Below, in pieces: positions 35,344 through 47,251 of a stretch of 64,000 nucleotides of DNA; the first letter of the stretch is position 1; every line of letters starts with the position of its first letter. This stretch comes from Holophagaceae bacterium (GTDB lineage: Bacteria; Acidobacteriota; Holophagae; Holophagales; Holophagaceae), in the NCBI GenBank assembly GCA_021286765.1, contig JAJTBS010000001.1, positions 496,001-560,000 on the forward strand, given 5' to 3'. A program made the translations under genes and the position numbers. The notes beneath the pieces were generated by a model that did not search any database, was not told the origin of the DNA, and saw nothing but the letters and a program-made list of their open reading frames with translations.

Positions 35344-36282
35344 CTAGTTCGAGTGCAACCCCTGCATCAGGGTGCCTGGATCGGGCCAGGGGGCCTCCAG
35401 GGCGGTGTCGGCGGCGGCCATGAGCTTGGCCTCGAGGCGCCCGGCAAGGCTGGGGTCCACGGTCCAACCCCGCAGGACCATCCACGCCTCGAAGCGGGGC
35501 AGGGGGTCCTTGGCGGCCCATTCGGCGACTGCCGCCGGGTCCACGTAGCGCTGATCATCGTGTTCGGCGTGGCCCGAGCGGCGGAAGGTCTCGCAGACAA
35601 GGAAGGCCGGTCCCTTTCCTTCGAGACAGCGCTGCCGGGCCTGGGCGGCCGCCTCGTAGACCGCGGTGGCGTCATTGCCGTCCACGGTCAGCGTGAAGGC
35701 GCCCTGGGAACGCTGGGACATCCGCCCGGCCATCTGGCGTTCCGGGGGGGTGGAGAAGGCGAATCCGTTGGACTCGCCCACCACGATGAGGGGCAGCTTC
35801 TGGACCACCGCGAAGTTCAGCCCCTCGTAGAAAGCGCCGGTGGAGCTCCCGCCATCCCCGATCCAGGTCATGGCCACCCGGCGCTCCCCCTTCTGCCGGA
35901 AGGAGAGGGCCACTCCGGCCATCACCGGGATGAGGGCCCCGAGCATGGAGGTGGGGGCAATGATGCCCCGCGCCACCGAGCCGAAGTGGTTGTTGTGCTC
36001 CCGCCCGCCGGTGGGGCCCGTGGCCCGGCCCAGGTATTGGAGGAACACCTCCCGCGGAGTGACCCCGCGGACGAACATCGACCCCAGGTTGCGGATCAGA
36101 GGTGCGATGACGTCATCGGGTCCCAGGGCCAGGGCCGTGGCGCAGGCGGTGGCCTCCTGGCCCAGGCTGCGGTACACGCTGCCAAGGGTATGGCCCTGGC
36201 GGAAGAGCTTGACCAGGCGCTCCTCGGCGAGGCGGGTGAGCAGCATGGCCTCGTACAGGCGCCGGGCGGTGTCTTGGTCCAT
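35344..36282 (-). CDS. 2-oxoacid dehydrogenase E1 component, alpha subunit
   Basis: The 312-residue protein is the thiamine-diphosphate-binding alpha subunit of a pyruvate or branched-chain 2-oxoacid dehydrogenase E1. It shows RTxAEE-type N-terminus (LLTRLAEERLVKLFRQG), GGREHNNHFG, and the ThDP motif GDGGSSTGAFYEGLN ending in GESNGFAFSTPP. A beta subunit, E2 and E3 are not next to it, which is unusual. The C-terminus (RFEAWMVLRGW) fits the family. The start lies 17 bases from the divergent GNAT gene and has no Shine-Dalgarno sequence. Confidence 0.9.
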   Translation of the reverse strand: MDQDTARRLYEAMLLTRLAEERLVKLFRQGHTLGSVYRSLGQEATACATALALGPDDVIAPLIRNLGSMFVRGVTPREVFLQYLGRATGPTGGREHNNHFGSVARGIIAPTSMLGALIPVMAGVALSFRQKGERRVAMTWIGDGGSSTGAFYEGLNFAVVQKLPLIVVGESNGFAFSTPPERQMAGRMSQRSQGAFTLTVDGNDATAVYEAAAQARQRCLEGKGPAFLVCETFRRSGHAEHDDQRYVDPAAVAEWAAKDPLPRFEAWMVLRGWTVDPSLAGRLEAKLMAAADTALEAPWPDPGTLMQGLHSN

Positions 36283-36287
36283 CGGGT

Positions 36288-36294
36288 TAGCATA
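36288..36294. promoter_or_regulatory. Symmetric shared -10 element for two leaderless divergent genes
   Basis: The whole 17-base gap is CGGGTTAGCATAGACCC. On the plus strand TAGCAT is followed by six bases and the GNAT ATG; on the minus strand TATGCT is followed by six bases and the E1-alpha ATG. Both hexamers fit TAnnnT and overlap in one near-palindrome. Neither gene has a Shine-Dalgarno sequence, so both transcripts would be leaderless. No -35 hexamer is seen on either side. Confidence 0.55.
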
Positions 36295-36299
36295 GACCC

Positions 36300-36782
36300 A
36301 TGCTGACCCTCCGTCCCGCCGTCCCCGCCGATGCCCCCCTGATCCTGCAGTACATCCGCGAGCTGGCAGAGTACGAACGGGATCCCGAGGCGGCCGTCGC
36401 CACCGAGGCCGACATTCTCCGGCACGCCTTTTCCGAGCATCCCCTGGTTAAGGTGACCATGGCTGAGTGGCACGATCAGCCCGCCGGTTTCTGCCTCTGG
36501 TTCCTGAACTTCAGCACCTGGGAAGGCAAGCCCGGGATCTACCTGGAGGACCTCTTCGTGCGTCCGGCCTTCCGGGGCCATGGCATCGGGAAGGCCCTGC
36601 TGAAGCATCTGGCGGCCCTCGCGGTTCAGAACGGCTGGACCCGCTTCGTGTGGCAGGTGCTGGACTGGAACACGCCGGCCATCGAGTTCTACGAGGCCCA
36701 TGGCGCGAAGATCATGCGCCCCTGGCTCACCTGCCGGGTGGAGGGTGAGGCCCTGGCCCGCCTTGCCGAGGATGCGGGTTGA
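36300..36782 (+). CDS. GNAT family N-acetyltransferase
   Basis: The 160-residue protein is a GNAT fold acetyltransferase, closest in pattern to spermidine/diamine acetyltransferase-like members: LRPAVPADAPLILQYIRELA at the start, GIYLEDLFVRPAFRGHGIGKALL with the acetyl-CoA-binding loop, and WQVLDWNTPAIEFYEAHGA. The substrate cannot be told. Its TGA stop overlaps the TTG start of the next gene (TTGA), so the two are translationally coupled. Confidence 0.92.
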   Translation: MLTLRPAVPADAPLILQYIRELAEYERDPEAAVATEADILRHAFSEHPLVKVTMAEWHDQPAGFCLWFLNFSTWEGKPGIYLEDLFVRPAFRGHGIGKALLKHLAALAVQNGWTRFVWQVLDWNTPAIEFYEAHGAKIMRPWLTCRVEGEALARLAEDAG

Positions 36783-38131
36783 CCTGGCCTCCGCTGCTGC
36801 GCCTCCAGGAGGCCCTGGGCCCCGACTCGGAGCTGGTGATCGTGGGCGGCGCAGTCCGGGACGAGCTGCTGGGGCGGAACCATGCGGACTGGGATCTGGC
36901 CACGCGCCTGCTCCCCCAGGCCGTGATGGCGAAGGCCCGGACGGCGGGCCTGAAGGTGATCCCCACTGGGTTGCAGCACGGCACGGTGACGGTGATCCTG
37001 GAGGATCGCCCGGTGGAGGTGACCACCTTCCGCAGCGACGGCGACTACCTTGACGGGCGTCGGCCGGAGACGGTGCGGCTGGGGGTGGGCCTGGCGGAGG
37101 ACCTGTCGCGGCGGGACTTCACCATCAACGCCATGGCCCTCCCGGTGGGTGGAGGCGACCTTGTGGATCCCTTCGGTGGCCGGGCGGACCTGAAGGCTGG
37201 ATGGATCCGGGCCGTGGGCGATCCGTTGCAGCGCTTCGCCGAGGATGGCCTCCGGCCCCTGCGGGCCTGCCGCTTCGCCGCCCAGCTGGGTTTCGAGGTG
37301 GAGGCGGCCACCCGGTCGGCCATCGCCGAGCGGCTGGACGTGGCCCGCAAAGTGGCGGTGGAGCGTGTCTTCACGGAGCTGGACAAGTTGCTGCGGGGCT
37401 CGGAGCCCCAGCGGGGCCTGGCGCTCCTCGCCGAGAGTGGGCTCCTCGACCTGTGGCTGCCGGAACTGAGGCCCATGGTGGGCTGCGGCCAGAACCGCCA
37501 CCATGCCTACAATGTCTGGCGCCACACCATGGAGGTGGTCTGCTTTGCGCCGCCGGAGCCGGCCCAGCGCTGGGCGGCCCTCCTGCACGATGCGGGCAAA
37601 CCCGGCGCCCGCAGCGTCGGAGCAGACGGCGAGATCCATTTCCATGGCCACGAGGCCCGGTCCCTGGAACTGGCCGAGGGGATCTTCGATCGGCTGAAGG
37701 CCAGTCACACCCTGCGCAAGGCGATCCTGGCCCTCATCCGCCACCATGGCGTCCACCCCACGACGGCCTGGGGCGAAGCGGCCTGTCGCCGATTCCTGGG
37801 ACGGATCGAGGCCGACGGGCTGGGGCTGGCGCCCTGGGCCGCCTTCCGGCTGGCGGACCTGCGGGCCAAGGGGCTCGACTGGGAGGCGAGCCAGGCCGAG
37901 CACGCGGCGCTCATGGCACGCCTGGAGGGCCTGCTGGCGGCCAAGCCTCCCCTCACCGTCCGGGAGCTGGCGCTGGACGGGGCCGCCCTCATGAAGCTGG
38001 CTGGCCGCAGCGGCGGCCCCTGGCTGGGGGCACTGCAAAAGCGTCTGCTGGAAGTCGTGCTGGACGATCCGGCGGCCAACACCCCTGACCGGCTCGCGGA
38101 CTTCGTGCGACGAGATCCGGCGGGCCACTGA
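36779..38131 (+). CDS. CCA-adding / poly(A) polymerase family nucleotidyltransferase with HD domain
   Basis: This class II tRNA nucleotidyltransferase-type enzyme has 450 residues. The head domain shows IVGGAVRDELLGR and HADWDLAT with the catalytic acidic pair. The motif LSRRDFTINAMAL and DPFGGRADL follow, with the RNA-binding neck at FAEDGLRPLRACRFAAQLGF. A C-terminal HD phosphohydrolase domain has the motif LLHDAGKPGAR and IRHHGVH. The encoded CCA of the tRNA in this window means its role could be CCA repair. The TTG start has GAGG eight bases upstream. Confidence 0.93.
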   Translation: MTWPPLLRLQEALGPDSELVIVGGAVRDELLGRNHADWDLATRLLPQAVMAKARTAGLKVIPTGLQHGTVTVILEDRPVEVTTFRSDGDYLDGRRPETVRLGVGLAEDLSRRDFTINAMALPVGGGDLVDPFGGRADLKAGWIRAVGDPLQRFAEDGLRPLRACRFAAQLGFEVEAATRSAIAERLDVARKVAVERVFTELDKLLRGSEPQRGLALLAESGLLDLWLPELRPMVGCGQNRHHAYNVWRHTMEVVCFAPPEPAQRWAALLHDAGKPGARSVGADGEIHFHGHEARSLELAEGIFDRLKASHTLRKAILALIRHHGVHPTTAWGEAACRRFLGRIEADGLGLAPWAAFRLADLRAKGLDWEASQAEHAALMARLEGLLAAKPPLTVRELALDGAALMKLAGRSGGPWLGALQKRLLEVVLDDPAANTPDRLADFVRRDPAGH

Positions 38132-38192
38132 ACCGCCAACCGCGGCCGCAGGACTGAGCCCTGCAGCTTGAGGCCTGGCCCTGATGACCCCC

Positions 38193-38221
38193 AAAAAAAC
38201 GCCCGGCGGGTGCCGGGCGTT
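38193..38221 (-). terminator. Rho-independent terminator of sdhCAB
   Basis: Stem ACGCCCGGC (38199-38207), loop GGGT, GCCGGGCGT (38212-38220). On the minus strand it is followed by seven T (from the A run at 38193-38199). It lies 18 bases after the sdhB stop and may also stop the convergent nucleotidyltransferase transcript. Confidence 0.85.
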
Positions 38222-38238
38222 CCCCAAACCTGGCCTCG

Positions 38239-39030
38239 TCAGCCCGCGCCGCCGCCACCGCTGGTGGCGGGGCGGTAGGTGAGGCTGGCCTTGATGTAGT
38301 CACGGTTCATGCGGGCGATGTTCTCCATCTTGATGCCCTTGGGGCAGGCGGCTTCGCACTCGCCATGGTTGGTGCAGGTGCCGAACTCCTCCGCGTCCAT
38401 CTGGGCGATCATGTCGCGGACGCGGATGTAGCGTTCGGGCTGGCCCTGGGGCAGCAGGCCCAGGTGGCTGATCTTCGCGGAGACGAAGAGCATGGCGCTG
38501 GCGTTGGGGCAGGCGGCCACGCAGGCGCCACAGCCGATGCAGGCCGCGGCATCCATGGAAAGGTCGGCGTTCTCCTTGGAGATGGGCAGGGCGTTGGCAT
38601 CCTGGGGCGTGCCCGCGGGGGCGGTGATGAAGCCCCCGGCGGCGACGATGCGGTCGAAGGCCGTGCGGTCCACCACAAGGTCGCGGACGACGGGGAAGGC
38701 CTCGGCGCGCCAGGGCTCCAGGGTGATGCTGTCGCCATCCTTGAAGCTGCGCATGTGCAGCTGGCAGGTGGTGGTGCGCTCCTTGGGGCCGTGGGGGCGG
38801 CCGTTGATGACCATGCTGCACATGCCGCAGATGCCTTCGCGGCAGTCGTGGTCGAATTCGATAGGCTCCTCGCCCTTGGCAATGAGGCCTTCGTTCACGA
38901 CATCGAGCATCTCCAGAAAGGACATGTCGGGACTGACGCCATCGGCCTTGTATTCGACGAACTTGCCGTCGCACTTGGCGTTCTTCTGGCGCCACACATG
39001 GAGGGTGAGATTCATGGATTTATGGGACAT
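38239..39030 (-). CDS. sdhB: Succinate dehydrogenase iron-sulfur subunit SdhB
   Basis: The 263-residue subunit carries electrons from FAD to quinone. The [2Fe-2S] cysteines are in [10 protein letters not shown] and the later TTTCQLH. The [4Fe-4S] motif is [13 protein letters not shown], and the [3Fe-4S] region is [15 protein letters not shown]. These are typical of class B (three-subunit) SdhB/FrdB proteins. It ends in a Gly-rich tail. It is the last gene of sdhCAB, ten bases after sdhA. Confidence 0.96.
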   Translation of the reverse strand: MSHKSMNLTLHVWRQKNAKCDGKFVEYKADGVSPDMSFLEMLDVVNEGLIAKGEEPIEFDHDCREGICGMCSMVINGRPHGPKERTTTCQLHMRSFKDGDSITLEPWRAEAFPVVRDLVVDRTAFDRIVAAGGFITAPAGTPQDANALPISKENADLSMDAAACIGCGACVAACPNASAMLFVSAKISHLGLLPQGQPERYIRVRDMIAQMDAEEFGTCTNHGECEAACPKGIKMENIARMNRDYIKASLTYRPATSGGGGAG

Positions 39031-39041
39031 GGCTCAGGCCC

Positions 39042-40961
39042 TCACTTGTAGCTGCGGGTGGCGAGGTGGACGTTGTCGAAGGTGAGGGGCTCGATGTGGC
39101 GCACCGGAGCCTGGCCTTCGCCCGTGTATTCCCAGACGGCGACGTGGCAGAAGTTCTCGTCATCGCGGAGGGCTTCGCCGTCCTCGGTCTGGAACTCCTC
39201 GCGGAAGTGGCCGCCGCAGCTTTCGCGGCGCTGCAGGGCATCAAGACACATCAGCTCGCCCAGTTCCAGGAAGTCGGCCACACGGGCGGCCATCTCCAGG
39301 CTCTGGTTGAGGCTTTCGTTCTCGCCCACCACCCGGACATCCTTCCAGAATTCCTCGCGGAGCTTGGGAATGAGCTCAAGCGCCTTCTTGAGGCCGGCCT
39401 CGTTGCGGGCCATGCCGCAGTATTCCCACATGATCTTGCCGAGCTCGCGGTGGAAGTGCGTGGGGCTCTTGGTGCCCTTGATGGACAGCAGCTTTTGGAT
39501 GCGGTCCTTCACGGCGGTCACGGTCCCTGTCACCTCCGGGTGGTCGGCGGCGGGACGCACCCCAGGCTTGAGGCCCGCCAGGTAGTTGCTCACCGTGGCC
39601 GGCAGCACGAAGTAGCCGTCGGCCAAGCCCTGCATGAGGGCCGATGCGCCTAGGCGGTTGGCGCCATGGTCGCTGAAGTTGGCTTCGCCCGCCACGAAGA
39701 GGCCGGGGATGGTGCTCTGGAGGTTGTAGTCCACCCACAGGCCGCCCATGGTGTAGTGCACGGCGGGGTAGATGCGCATGGGCGTCTCGTAGGGGTTTTC
39801 ATCCGTGATGCGCTCATACATCTCGAAGAGGTTGCCGTATTTCTCCTCGATCTTGGCCTTGCCCAGGCGCCGGATGGCGTCGGAGAAGTCCAGGTAGACG
39901 CCCAGGCCGGTCTCGCCCACGCCGCGGCCCTCATCGCAGACCTGCTTGGCGGCGCGGCTGGAGATGTCGCGCGGCGCCAGGTTGCCGAAGGAGGGGTACT
40001 TCCGCTCGAGGTAGTAGTCGCGGTCCTCTTCCTTGATGTCGTTGGGGTTCCGCTTGCAGTCTTCCTTCTTCTTCGGCACCCACACGCGGCCATCGTTGCG
40101 CAGCGACTCGGACATGAGCGTGAGCTTCGACTGGTGGTCGCCGGTCACGGGAATGCAGGTGGGGTGGATCTGCGTGAAGCAGGGGTTGCCGAAGGCGGCG
40201 CCCTTCTTGTGGGCGCGCCAGACGGCGGTGCCGTTGCAGCCCATGGCGTTGGTGGACAGGTAGAAGACGTTGCCGTAGCCGCCGGTCGAGAGGATGACCG
40301 CGTCAGCGATGTGCGACTCTATCTCCCCGGTGACCATGTCGCGGGTGACGATGCCCCTGGCCACGCCATCGACCACGATGAGCTCAAGCATCTCGTGGCG
40401 GTTGTGCATCTTCACTGTGCCGAGGCCCACCTGGCGCTCCAGGGCCTGGTAGGCGCCGATGAGGAGCTGCTGGCCGGTCTGCCCGCGGGCATAGAACGTG
40501 CGGCTCACCTGGGCGCCGCCAAAGGAGCGGTTGTCCAGCAGTCCGCCGTACTCGCGGGCGAAGGGCACGCCGTTGGCCACGCACTGGTCGATGATGTCGG
40601 CGCTGACCTCGGCAAGGCGGTAGACATTGGCTTCCCGGGCGCGGAAGTCGCCGCCCTTCACCGTGTCATAGAAGAGGCGGTAGACGCTGTCGCCATCATT
40701 CCGGTAGTTCTTGGCGGCGTTGATGCCTCCCTGGGCGGCGATGGAGTGGGCCCGCCGGGGACTGTCCTGGTAGCAGAAGCAGTCCACGTTGTAGCCCAGC
40801 TCGGCCAGGCTGGCCGCGCCGGCGCCACCGGCCAGGCCGGAGCCCACCATGATCACGCGGTACTTCCGCTTGTTGGCGGGGTTCACCAGCTTGGATTCGA
40901 ACTTGTGCTTCTCCCACTTCTTCTCGATGGGGCCGTCAGGGATGCGTGCATTGAGGTCCAT
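39042..40961 (-). CDS. sdhA: Succinate dehydrogenase flavoprotein subunit SdhA
   Basis: The 639-residue catalytic subunit oxidises succinate to fumarate with covalent FAD. The dinucleotide motif is [18 protein letters not shown]. The FAD-linking His is in [18 protein letters not shown]. Active-site parts are [15 protein letters not shown] and [15 protein letters not shown], then [20 protein letters not shown]. The length and inserts fit the Bacteroides/Wolinella-like class B enzymes. AGGAG five bases upstream supports the ATG. Confidence 0.97.
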   Translation of the reverse strand: MDLNARIPDGPIEKKWEKHKFESKLVNPANKRKYRVIMVGSGLAGGAGAASLAELGYNVDCFCYQDSPRRAHSIAAQGGINAAKNYRNDGDSVYRLFYDTVKGGDFRAREANVYRLAEVSADIIDQCVANGVPFAREYGGLLDNRSFGGAQVSRTFYARGQTGQQLLIGAYQALERQVGLGTVKMHNRHEMLELIVVDGVARGIVTRDMVTGEIESHIADAVILSTGGYGNVFYLSTNAMGCNGTAVWRAHKKGAAFGNPCFTQIHPTCIPVTGDHQSKLTLMSESLRNDGRVWVPKKKEDCKRNPNDIKEEDRDYYLERKYPSFGNLAPRDISSRAAKQVCDEGRGVGETGLGVYLDFSDAIRRLGKAKIEEKYGNLFEMYERITDENPYETPMRIYPAVHYTMGGLWVDYNLQSTIPGLFVAGEANFSDHGANRLGASALMQGLADGYFVLPATVSNYLAGLKPGVRPAADHPEVTGTVTAVKDRIQKLLSIKGTKSPTHFHRELGKIMWEYCGMARNEAGLKKALELIPKLREEFWKDVRVVGENESLNQSLEMAARVADFLELGELMCLDALQRRESCGGHFREEFQTEDGEALRDDENFCHVAVWEYTGEGQAPVRHIEPLTFDNVHLATRSYK

Positions 40962-40974
40962 GGCTGCTCCTGGA

Positions 40975-41670
40975 TCAGTGGATGACGCCGGTGAGGACGG
41001 CGATTGGGTAGGAGATGTTCACGCCGACCACGAGGAAGGTGAGGCCGGTGGCAAAGTGGCGCCGCAGGCTGTCGTAGCGGGGGTGAGCCAGGCCCAGGGA
41101 CTGGGTGACGCTCCAGACCCCGTGCCACATGTGCAGGCCGAGGCAGAGCTGGGCCACGACATAAAAACCAGCGGCGGCGGGGACCTTGAATCCATTCACG
41201 AAGTTCGCGTAGGGGTTGGCATGGTCGAAGTTGGGGTGTGCCTGCCCCGTGGTCAGGTGCAACAGGTGGTAGACGATGAAGGCCGCCAGAATGAAGCCAC
41301 TCCAGCGCATGGTGCGGGAGGACCAGGTGGAGGCGACGCTCTGCTGGGTGCGATAGCCCACGGGGCGGGCGGCCTGGTTGTCCAGGGTCAGCGTGACGGC
41401 GGCCCAGATGTGGAGGCCGGCGGCGGCCAGCAACACGGCCCGGAAGATCCAGATGCCGCCGCCATGCAGCATGCTGTGCAGGAACTTGGCATAGCCGTTG
41501 AAGGTCTCGGCGCCCATGTAGGCCTGGGTGTTGCCGATCATGTGGACCGTGACGAACCCGAAAAGGACGATGCCGGTGGCGGCCATGATGACCTTCCGGC
41601 CGACCGAGGAAGCCATGAAGCCGTGGCCGCGTGCTTCCGCGCCCGCGATGCTCTGTTCAGCAACGGACAT
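40975..41670 (-). CDS. sdhC: Succinate dehydrogenase cytochrome b subunit SdhC
   Basis: The 231-residue membrane anchor has five hydrophobic helices and several histidines suited for heme binding ([39 protein letters not shown]). One large cytochrome b subunit with two hemes is the class B pattern, so no SdhD is expected. It is the first gene of sdhCAB, with AAGGAG seven bases upstream and a good promoter at 41763-41791. Confidence 0.93.
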   Translation of the reverse strand: MSVAEQSIAGAEARGHGFMASSVGRKVIMAATGIVLFGFVTVHMIGNTQAYMGAETFNGYAKFLHSMLHGGGIWIFRAVLLAAAGLHIWAAVTLTLDNQAARPVGYRTQQSVASTWSSRTMRWSGFILAAFIVYHLLHLTTGQAHPNFDHANPYANFVNGFKVPAAAGFYVVAQLCLGLHMWHGVWSVTQSLGLAHPRYDSLRRHFATGLTFLVVGVNISYPIAVLTGVIH

Positions 41671-41762
41671 AGGGGGACTCCTTGAAGAAGGCGTGGTGGT
41701 GGAGCAGGGATCCCGAGGTGGGCAGGGGACCGGCTTCGAGGAACGGGGTCATATGGGATCCG

Positions 41763-41791
41763 ATTATCTGCCTGGGGGGCCGGAATCCCAA
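41763..41791 (-). promoter_or_regulatory. Promoter of sdhCAB
   Basis: On the minus strand TTGGGA (41786-41791), a 17-base spacer and GATAAT (41763-41768), five of six in the -10. The predicted leader is ~85 bases. A hairpin (CCTGGGGG/CCCCCAGG, 41771-41800) overlaps the spacer and -35, and a 10-base palindrome GACCTAGGTC lies at 41804-41813. The rest of the 378-base gap to hppA shows no gene and no clear hppA promoter. Confidence 0.6.
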
Positions 41792-42048
41792 GCCCCCAGG
41801 CGTGGACCTAGGTCACACTGCGCCCCGGCCTGGCAGTGGGCTGGAATCCGCCCTGCGGAGAGGCGCCGGTCTTGCGGCGGAGGCCCCTTCCGCGCTAGAG
41901 TTGCCCCCGATCCAAACATGATCTTTGGTGGTTCGCCCCCGGGTTGGGGGCTCGTGTTGCATCCACACAGGCCGCCTCGATCGTCCCGACAAACGTCACC
42001 TTCCACACCCCTAGTCCCCCATCCCCGCATCCAAACTGGAGGAAACCC

Positions 42049-44505
<2,457 letters not shown>

Positions 44506-44534
44506 TCCGACCAACCTGACAAAGAATTAACGGC

Positions 44535-44564
44535 CAGGCCCCTCAACCGAGGGGCCTGTTTTTT
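44535..44564 (+). terminator. Rho-independent terminator of hppA
   Basis: CAGGCCCCTC (44535-44544), loop AACC, GAGGGGCCTG (44549-44558), then six T (44559-44564). Confidence 0.92.
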
Positions 44565-44602
44565 CGTGGTACGTTGGACGCCATGTTCCAGAGGAGACCT
44601 CC

Positions 44603-46732
44603 ATGCCTACCCGTTCCCTCCGCCTTGCGGGCCTGGCGGCCCTCATGAGCGCTTCCATGAGCCTGACTGCCCAGGGGCCGGTGCCGCCAGTCGCCAAGCA
44701 GTTCGAGCACATCTCTGTCTGGCACGGCGAGAAGGTCAATGACCCCTGGTTCTGGCTGCGGGAGAAGACCAACCCCGAGGTGGTGGCCTACCTGAACGCG
44801 GAGAACGCCTACACGGAGGCCATGACCGCTGGTCTCAAGCCCTTCTCGGAAGCCCTCTACAAGGAGATGCTGGGCCGCATCAAGCAGACGGACCTGAGCG
44901 TGCCGGTACGCCGGGGGGCCTTCCACTACTACTCCCGGACGGAAGAGGGGAAGCAGTACCCCATCCAGTGCCGCAGGAAGGCCGCGCCAAGCGGTGCCTA
45001 TGACGAAAAGGCCGCCGAAGAGATCCTGCTGGACCAGAACGAGCTGGCCAAGGGCCTGAAATTCCTGAGCTTGGGCGGCATGACGGTCAGTGATGACGAC
45101 TGCACCCTGCTGTTCAGCACCGACGCCACCGGGTTCCGCCAATACACCCTGTTCACGAAGGACCTCGCCACCGGGAAGGTGAGCGCACCCCTTGCCGAGC
45201 GGGTGACCTCCTTCACCTGGGCCAGCGATGGGCGGACGGTCTTCTATGTGACCGAGGATGCCGTCACCAAGCGCTCGAACCTCGCCTGGCGCCTCGACCT
45301 TCAGGGGGGCAAGCCCGAGATGGTGTTCGATGAGAAGGATGAGCTCTACCGCATCGGCGTGGGGCGGACCAAGGACCACAAATTCCTGCTGATCGAGTGC
45401 CAGTCGACGGACACCTGGGAGGCCCGCTACCTGGCCACCACGGATTCGAAGGGCGCCTTCAAGGTCCTTCTGCCCCGGGAAAAAGGCCACAAGTACGACC
45501 TGGAACACCGGGAGGGCCTGTTCTACATCCGCACCAACAAGGGCGCCAAGAACTTCCGTCTGGTGACCGCCCCTGTGGCCACACCCGATCCCAAGCACTG
45601 GAAAGAGGTGCTCCCCCACCGTGCCGACGTGCTGCTGGAGGGCATGGAGCCCTTCCGGGACTTCCTCGTGGTCAGTGAGAAGAGCCAGGGGCTGGACCGG
45701 TTCCGCATCTTCGACATGAAGCAGAAGACCTGGCGGGACGTCGGCTTCCCCGAGAGCGTGTACGCGGCCTTCCCGGGCGGGACCCCGGAATACACGTCCA
45801 GCGCCTTCCGCTTCAGCTACCAGTCCATGGTCACCCCCGCCAGCATCTACGACTGCGACATGGCCACTGGCAAGCAGACCCTGCTCAAGCAGGTGGAGGT
45901 CCTGGGCGGGTACGACAAGGGCCAGTACATGACCGAACGCCTCTGGGCCACGGCCCGGGACGGCGTGAAGGTGCCCCTCTCGGTGGTCTACAAGAAGGGC
46001 GTGAAGCGGGATGGTTCCGCGCCGCTCTTCCTCTACGCCTATGGCTCCTATGGTTATGGCCAGTCCGCCACCTTCTCCTCCCCACGCCTGAGCCTGCTGG
46101 ACCGCGGCATGGTCTATGTCATAGCCCACATCCGGGGCGGCAACGAGATGGGGGAGGCCTGGCACGACGACGGCATGCTCATGAAGAAGATGAACACCTT
46201 CACCGACTTCATCGATTCCGCGGATTTCCTGGTGAAGGCGAAGTGGACAAGCAAGGATCGCCTGGTCATCGAGGGCGGCAGTGCCGGTGGCCTGCTCATG
46301 GGCGCCGTGACCAACCTGCGTCCCGACCTCTTCAAGGCCGTGCACAGCGCCGTGCCCTTCGTGGATGTGATGAACACCATGATGGACGCGAGCCTGCCCC
46401 TGACCGTGGGCGAGTACCTCGAATGGGGCAACCCCAACGAGAAAGCAGCCTTCGACTACATGCGGAGCTACAGTCCCTACGACAACCTGGCGAAGAAGTC
46501 CTACCCGGCCATCCTCGTCACCAGCAGCTTCAACGACAGCCAGGTGATGTACTGGGAGCCGGCGAAATATGTGGCCAAGCTCCGCACCCTCAAGACCGAT
46601 GGCAATCCCCTGCTGCTGAAGATGAAGATGGAGCCCGCCGGTCACGGCGGTGCCTCCGGCCGCTACGACGCGCTCAAGGACAAGGCCTTCGAGACCGCCT
46701 GGATGCTCAGCCAGGTGGGCATCACCAAGTAA
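44603..46732 (+). CDS. Secreted oligopeptidase B-like peptidase (S9A)
   Basis: The 709-residue serine peptidase resembles oligopeptidase B (PtrB), which cuts after Arg or Lys in short peptides. It begins with a signal peptide (MPTRSLRLAGLAALMSASMS). The N-terminal HGEKVNDPWFWLREKTNPEV and the propeller are typical. The triad is GGSAGGLLMG (Ser560), SFNDSQVMYWEPAK with the Asp, and AGHGGASGR with the His. It is distinct from the two POP copies at 13403-17718. It sits 38 bases after the hppA terminator; a TACGTT hexamer there may be its -10. Confidence 0.94.
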   Translation: MPTRSLRLAGLAALMSASMSLTAQGPVPPVAKQFEHISVWHGEKVNDPWFWLREKTNPEVVAYLNAENAYTEAMTAGLKPFSEALYKEMLGRIKQTDLSVPVRRGAFHYYSRTEEGKQYPIQCRRKAAPSGAYDEKAAEEILLDQNELAKGLKFLSLGGMTVSDDDCTLLFSTDATGFRQYTLFTKDLATGKVSAPLAERVTSFTWASDGRTVFYVTEDAVTKRSNLAWRLDLQGGKPEMVFDEKDELYRIGVGRTKDHKFLLIECQSTDTWEARYLATTDSKGAFKVLLPREKGHKYDLEHREGLFYIRTNKGAKNFRLVTAPVATPDPKHWKEVLPHRADVLLEGMEPFRDFLVVSEKSQGLDRFRIFDMKQKTWRDVGFPESVYAAFPGGTPEYTSSAFRFSYQSMVTPASIYDCDMATGKQTLLKQVEVLGGYDKGQYMTERLWATARDGVKVPLSVVYKKGVKRDGSAPLFLYAYGSYGYGQSATFSSPRLSLLDRGMVYVIAHIRGGNEMGEAWHDDGMLMKKMNTFTDFIDSADFLVKAKWTSKDRLVIEGGSAGGLLMGAVTNLRPDLFKAVHSAVPFVDVMNTMMDASLPLTVGEYLEWGNPNEKAAFDYMRSYSPYDNLAKKSYPAILVTSSFNDSQVMYWEPAKYVAKLRTLKTDGNPLLLKMKMEPAGHGGASGRYDALKDKAFETAWMLSQVGITK

Positions 46733-46752
46733 CCCTTCTCCTCGGAGGCCCC

Positions 46753-47181
46753 ATGGTCGCGCCCATTCCCGCCGGGTACCACACCGTTACGCCCTACCTG
46801 GTCGTTCCCAATGGCCTGGCCTTCCTGGCCTTCATCGAGAAGGCATTCGGAGCGGTGGAGAAGAGCCGGACCCTGCGTCCCGACGGGACCATCGCCAACG
46901 CGGAGGTCCAGATCGGCGACTCCAAGCTGATGATGGCCCAGGCCAGGGACCCCTGGAAACCCATGCCATCCGGCTTCTACCTCTATGTGCCGGACACGGA
47001 TGCGGTCTACCAGGCGGCTCTGGCGGCGGGAGGTGTCTCCACGCTGGAACCCGCGGACCAGTTCTACGGGGACCGCAACGCCGGAGTGCAGGACCCCTGG
47101 GGCAACAACTGGTGGATCGCCACTCACATCGAGGATGTGGATGACGCCGAGATCCAGCGCCGGATGGCGGCCCGAGGTTGA
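46753..47181 (+). CDS. VOC (glyoxalase/bleomycin-resistance) family protein
   Basis: The 142-residue protein is of the PhnB/YdcJ-like VOC group: YHTVTPYLVVPNGLAFLAFIEKAFGA at the start, MMAQARDPWKPMPSGFYLYV in the middle, and the paired second half ending QDPWGNNWWIATHIEDV. Known members bind a metal and small molecules; the substrate cannot be inferred. GGAGG four bases upstream gives the ATG at 46753; the longer frame starts inside the peptidase gene. It follows that gene by 20 bases and is probably co-transcribed. Confidence 0.9.
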   Translation: MVAPIPAGYHTVTPYLVVPNGLAFLAFIEKAFGAVEKSRTLRPDGTIANAEVQIGDSKLMMAQARDPWKPMPSGFYLYVPDTDAVYQAALAAGGVSTLEPADQFYGDRNAGVQDPWGNNWWIATHIEDVDDAEIQRRMAARG

Positions 47182-47208
47182 GTCCTGAGGGCTAACCCGC
47201 GACAATGG

Positions 47209-47238
47209 AAAGGCGCGGCCCCAGCCGCGCCTTTCTTG
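47209..47238 (+). terminator. Terminator after the VOC gene
   Basis: AAAGGCGCGGC (47209-47219), loop CCCA, GCCGCGCCTTT (47224-47234), followed by CTTG. It separates the peptidase-VOC unit from prfC. Confidence 0.75.
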
Positions 47239-47251
47239 TCTATGGAACCCC

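Noticed and set aside
41671-42048. Possible small gene or riboswitch in the 378-base sdhC-hppA gap
   Set aside because: Short frames here have no ribosome site or homology, and the hairpins do not fit a riboswitch I know. Only the sdh promoter is supported.
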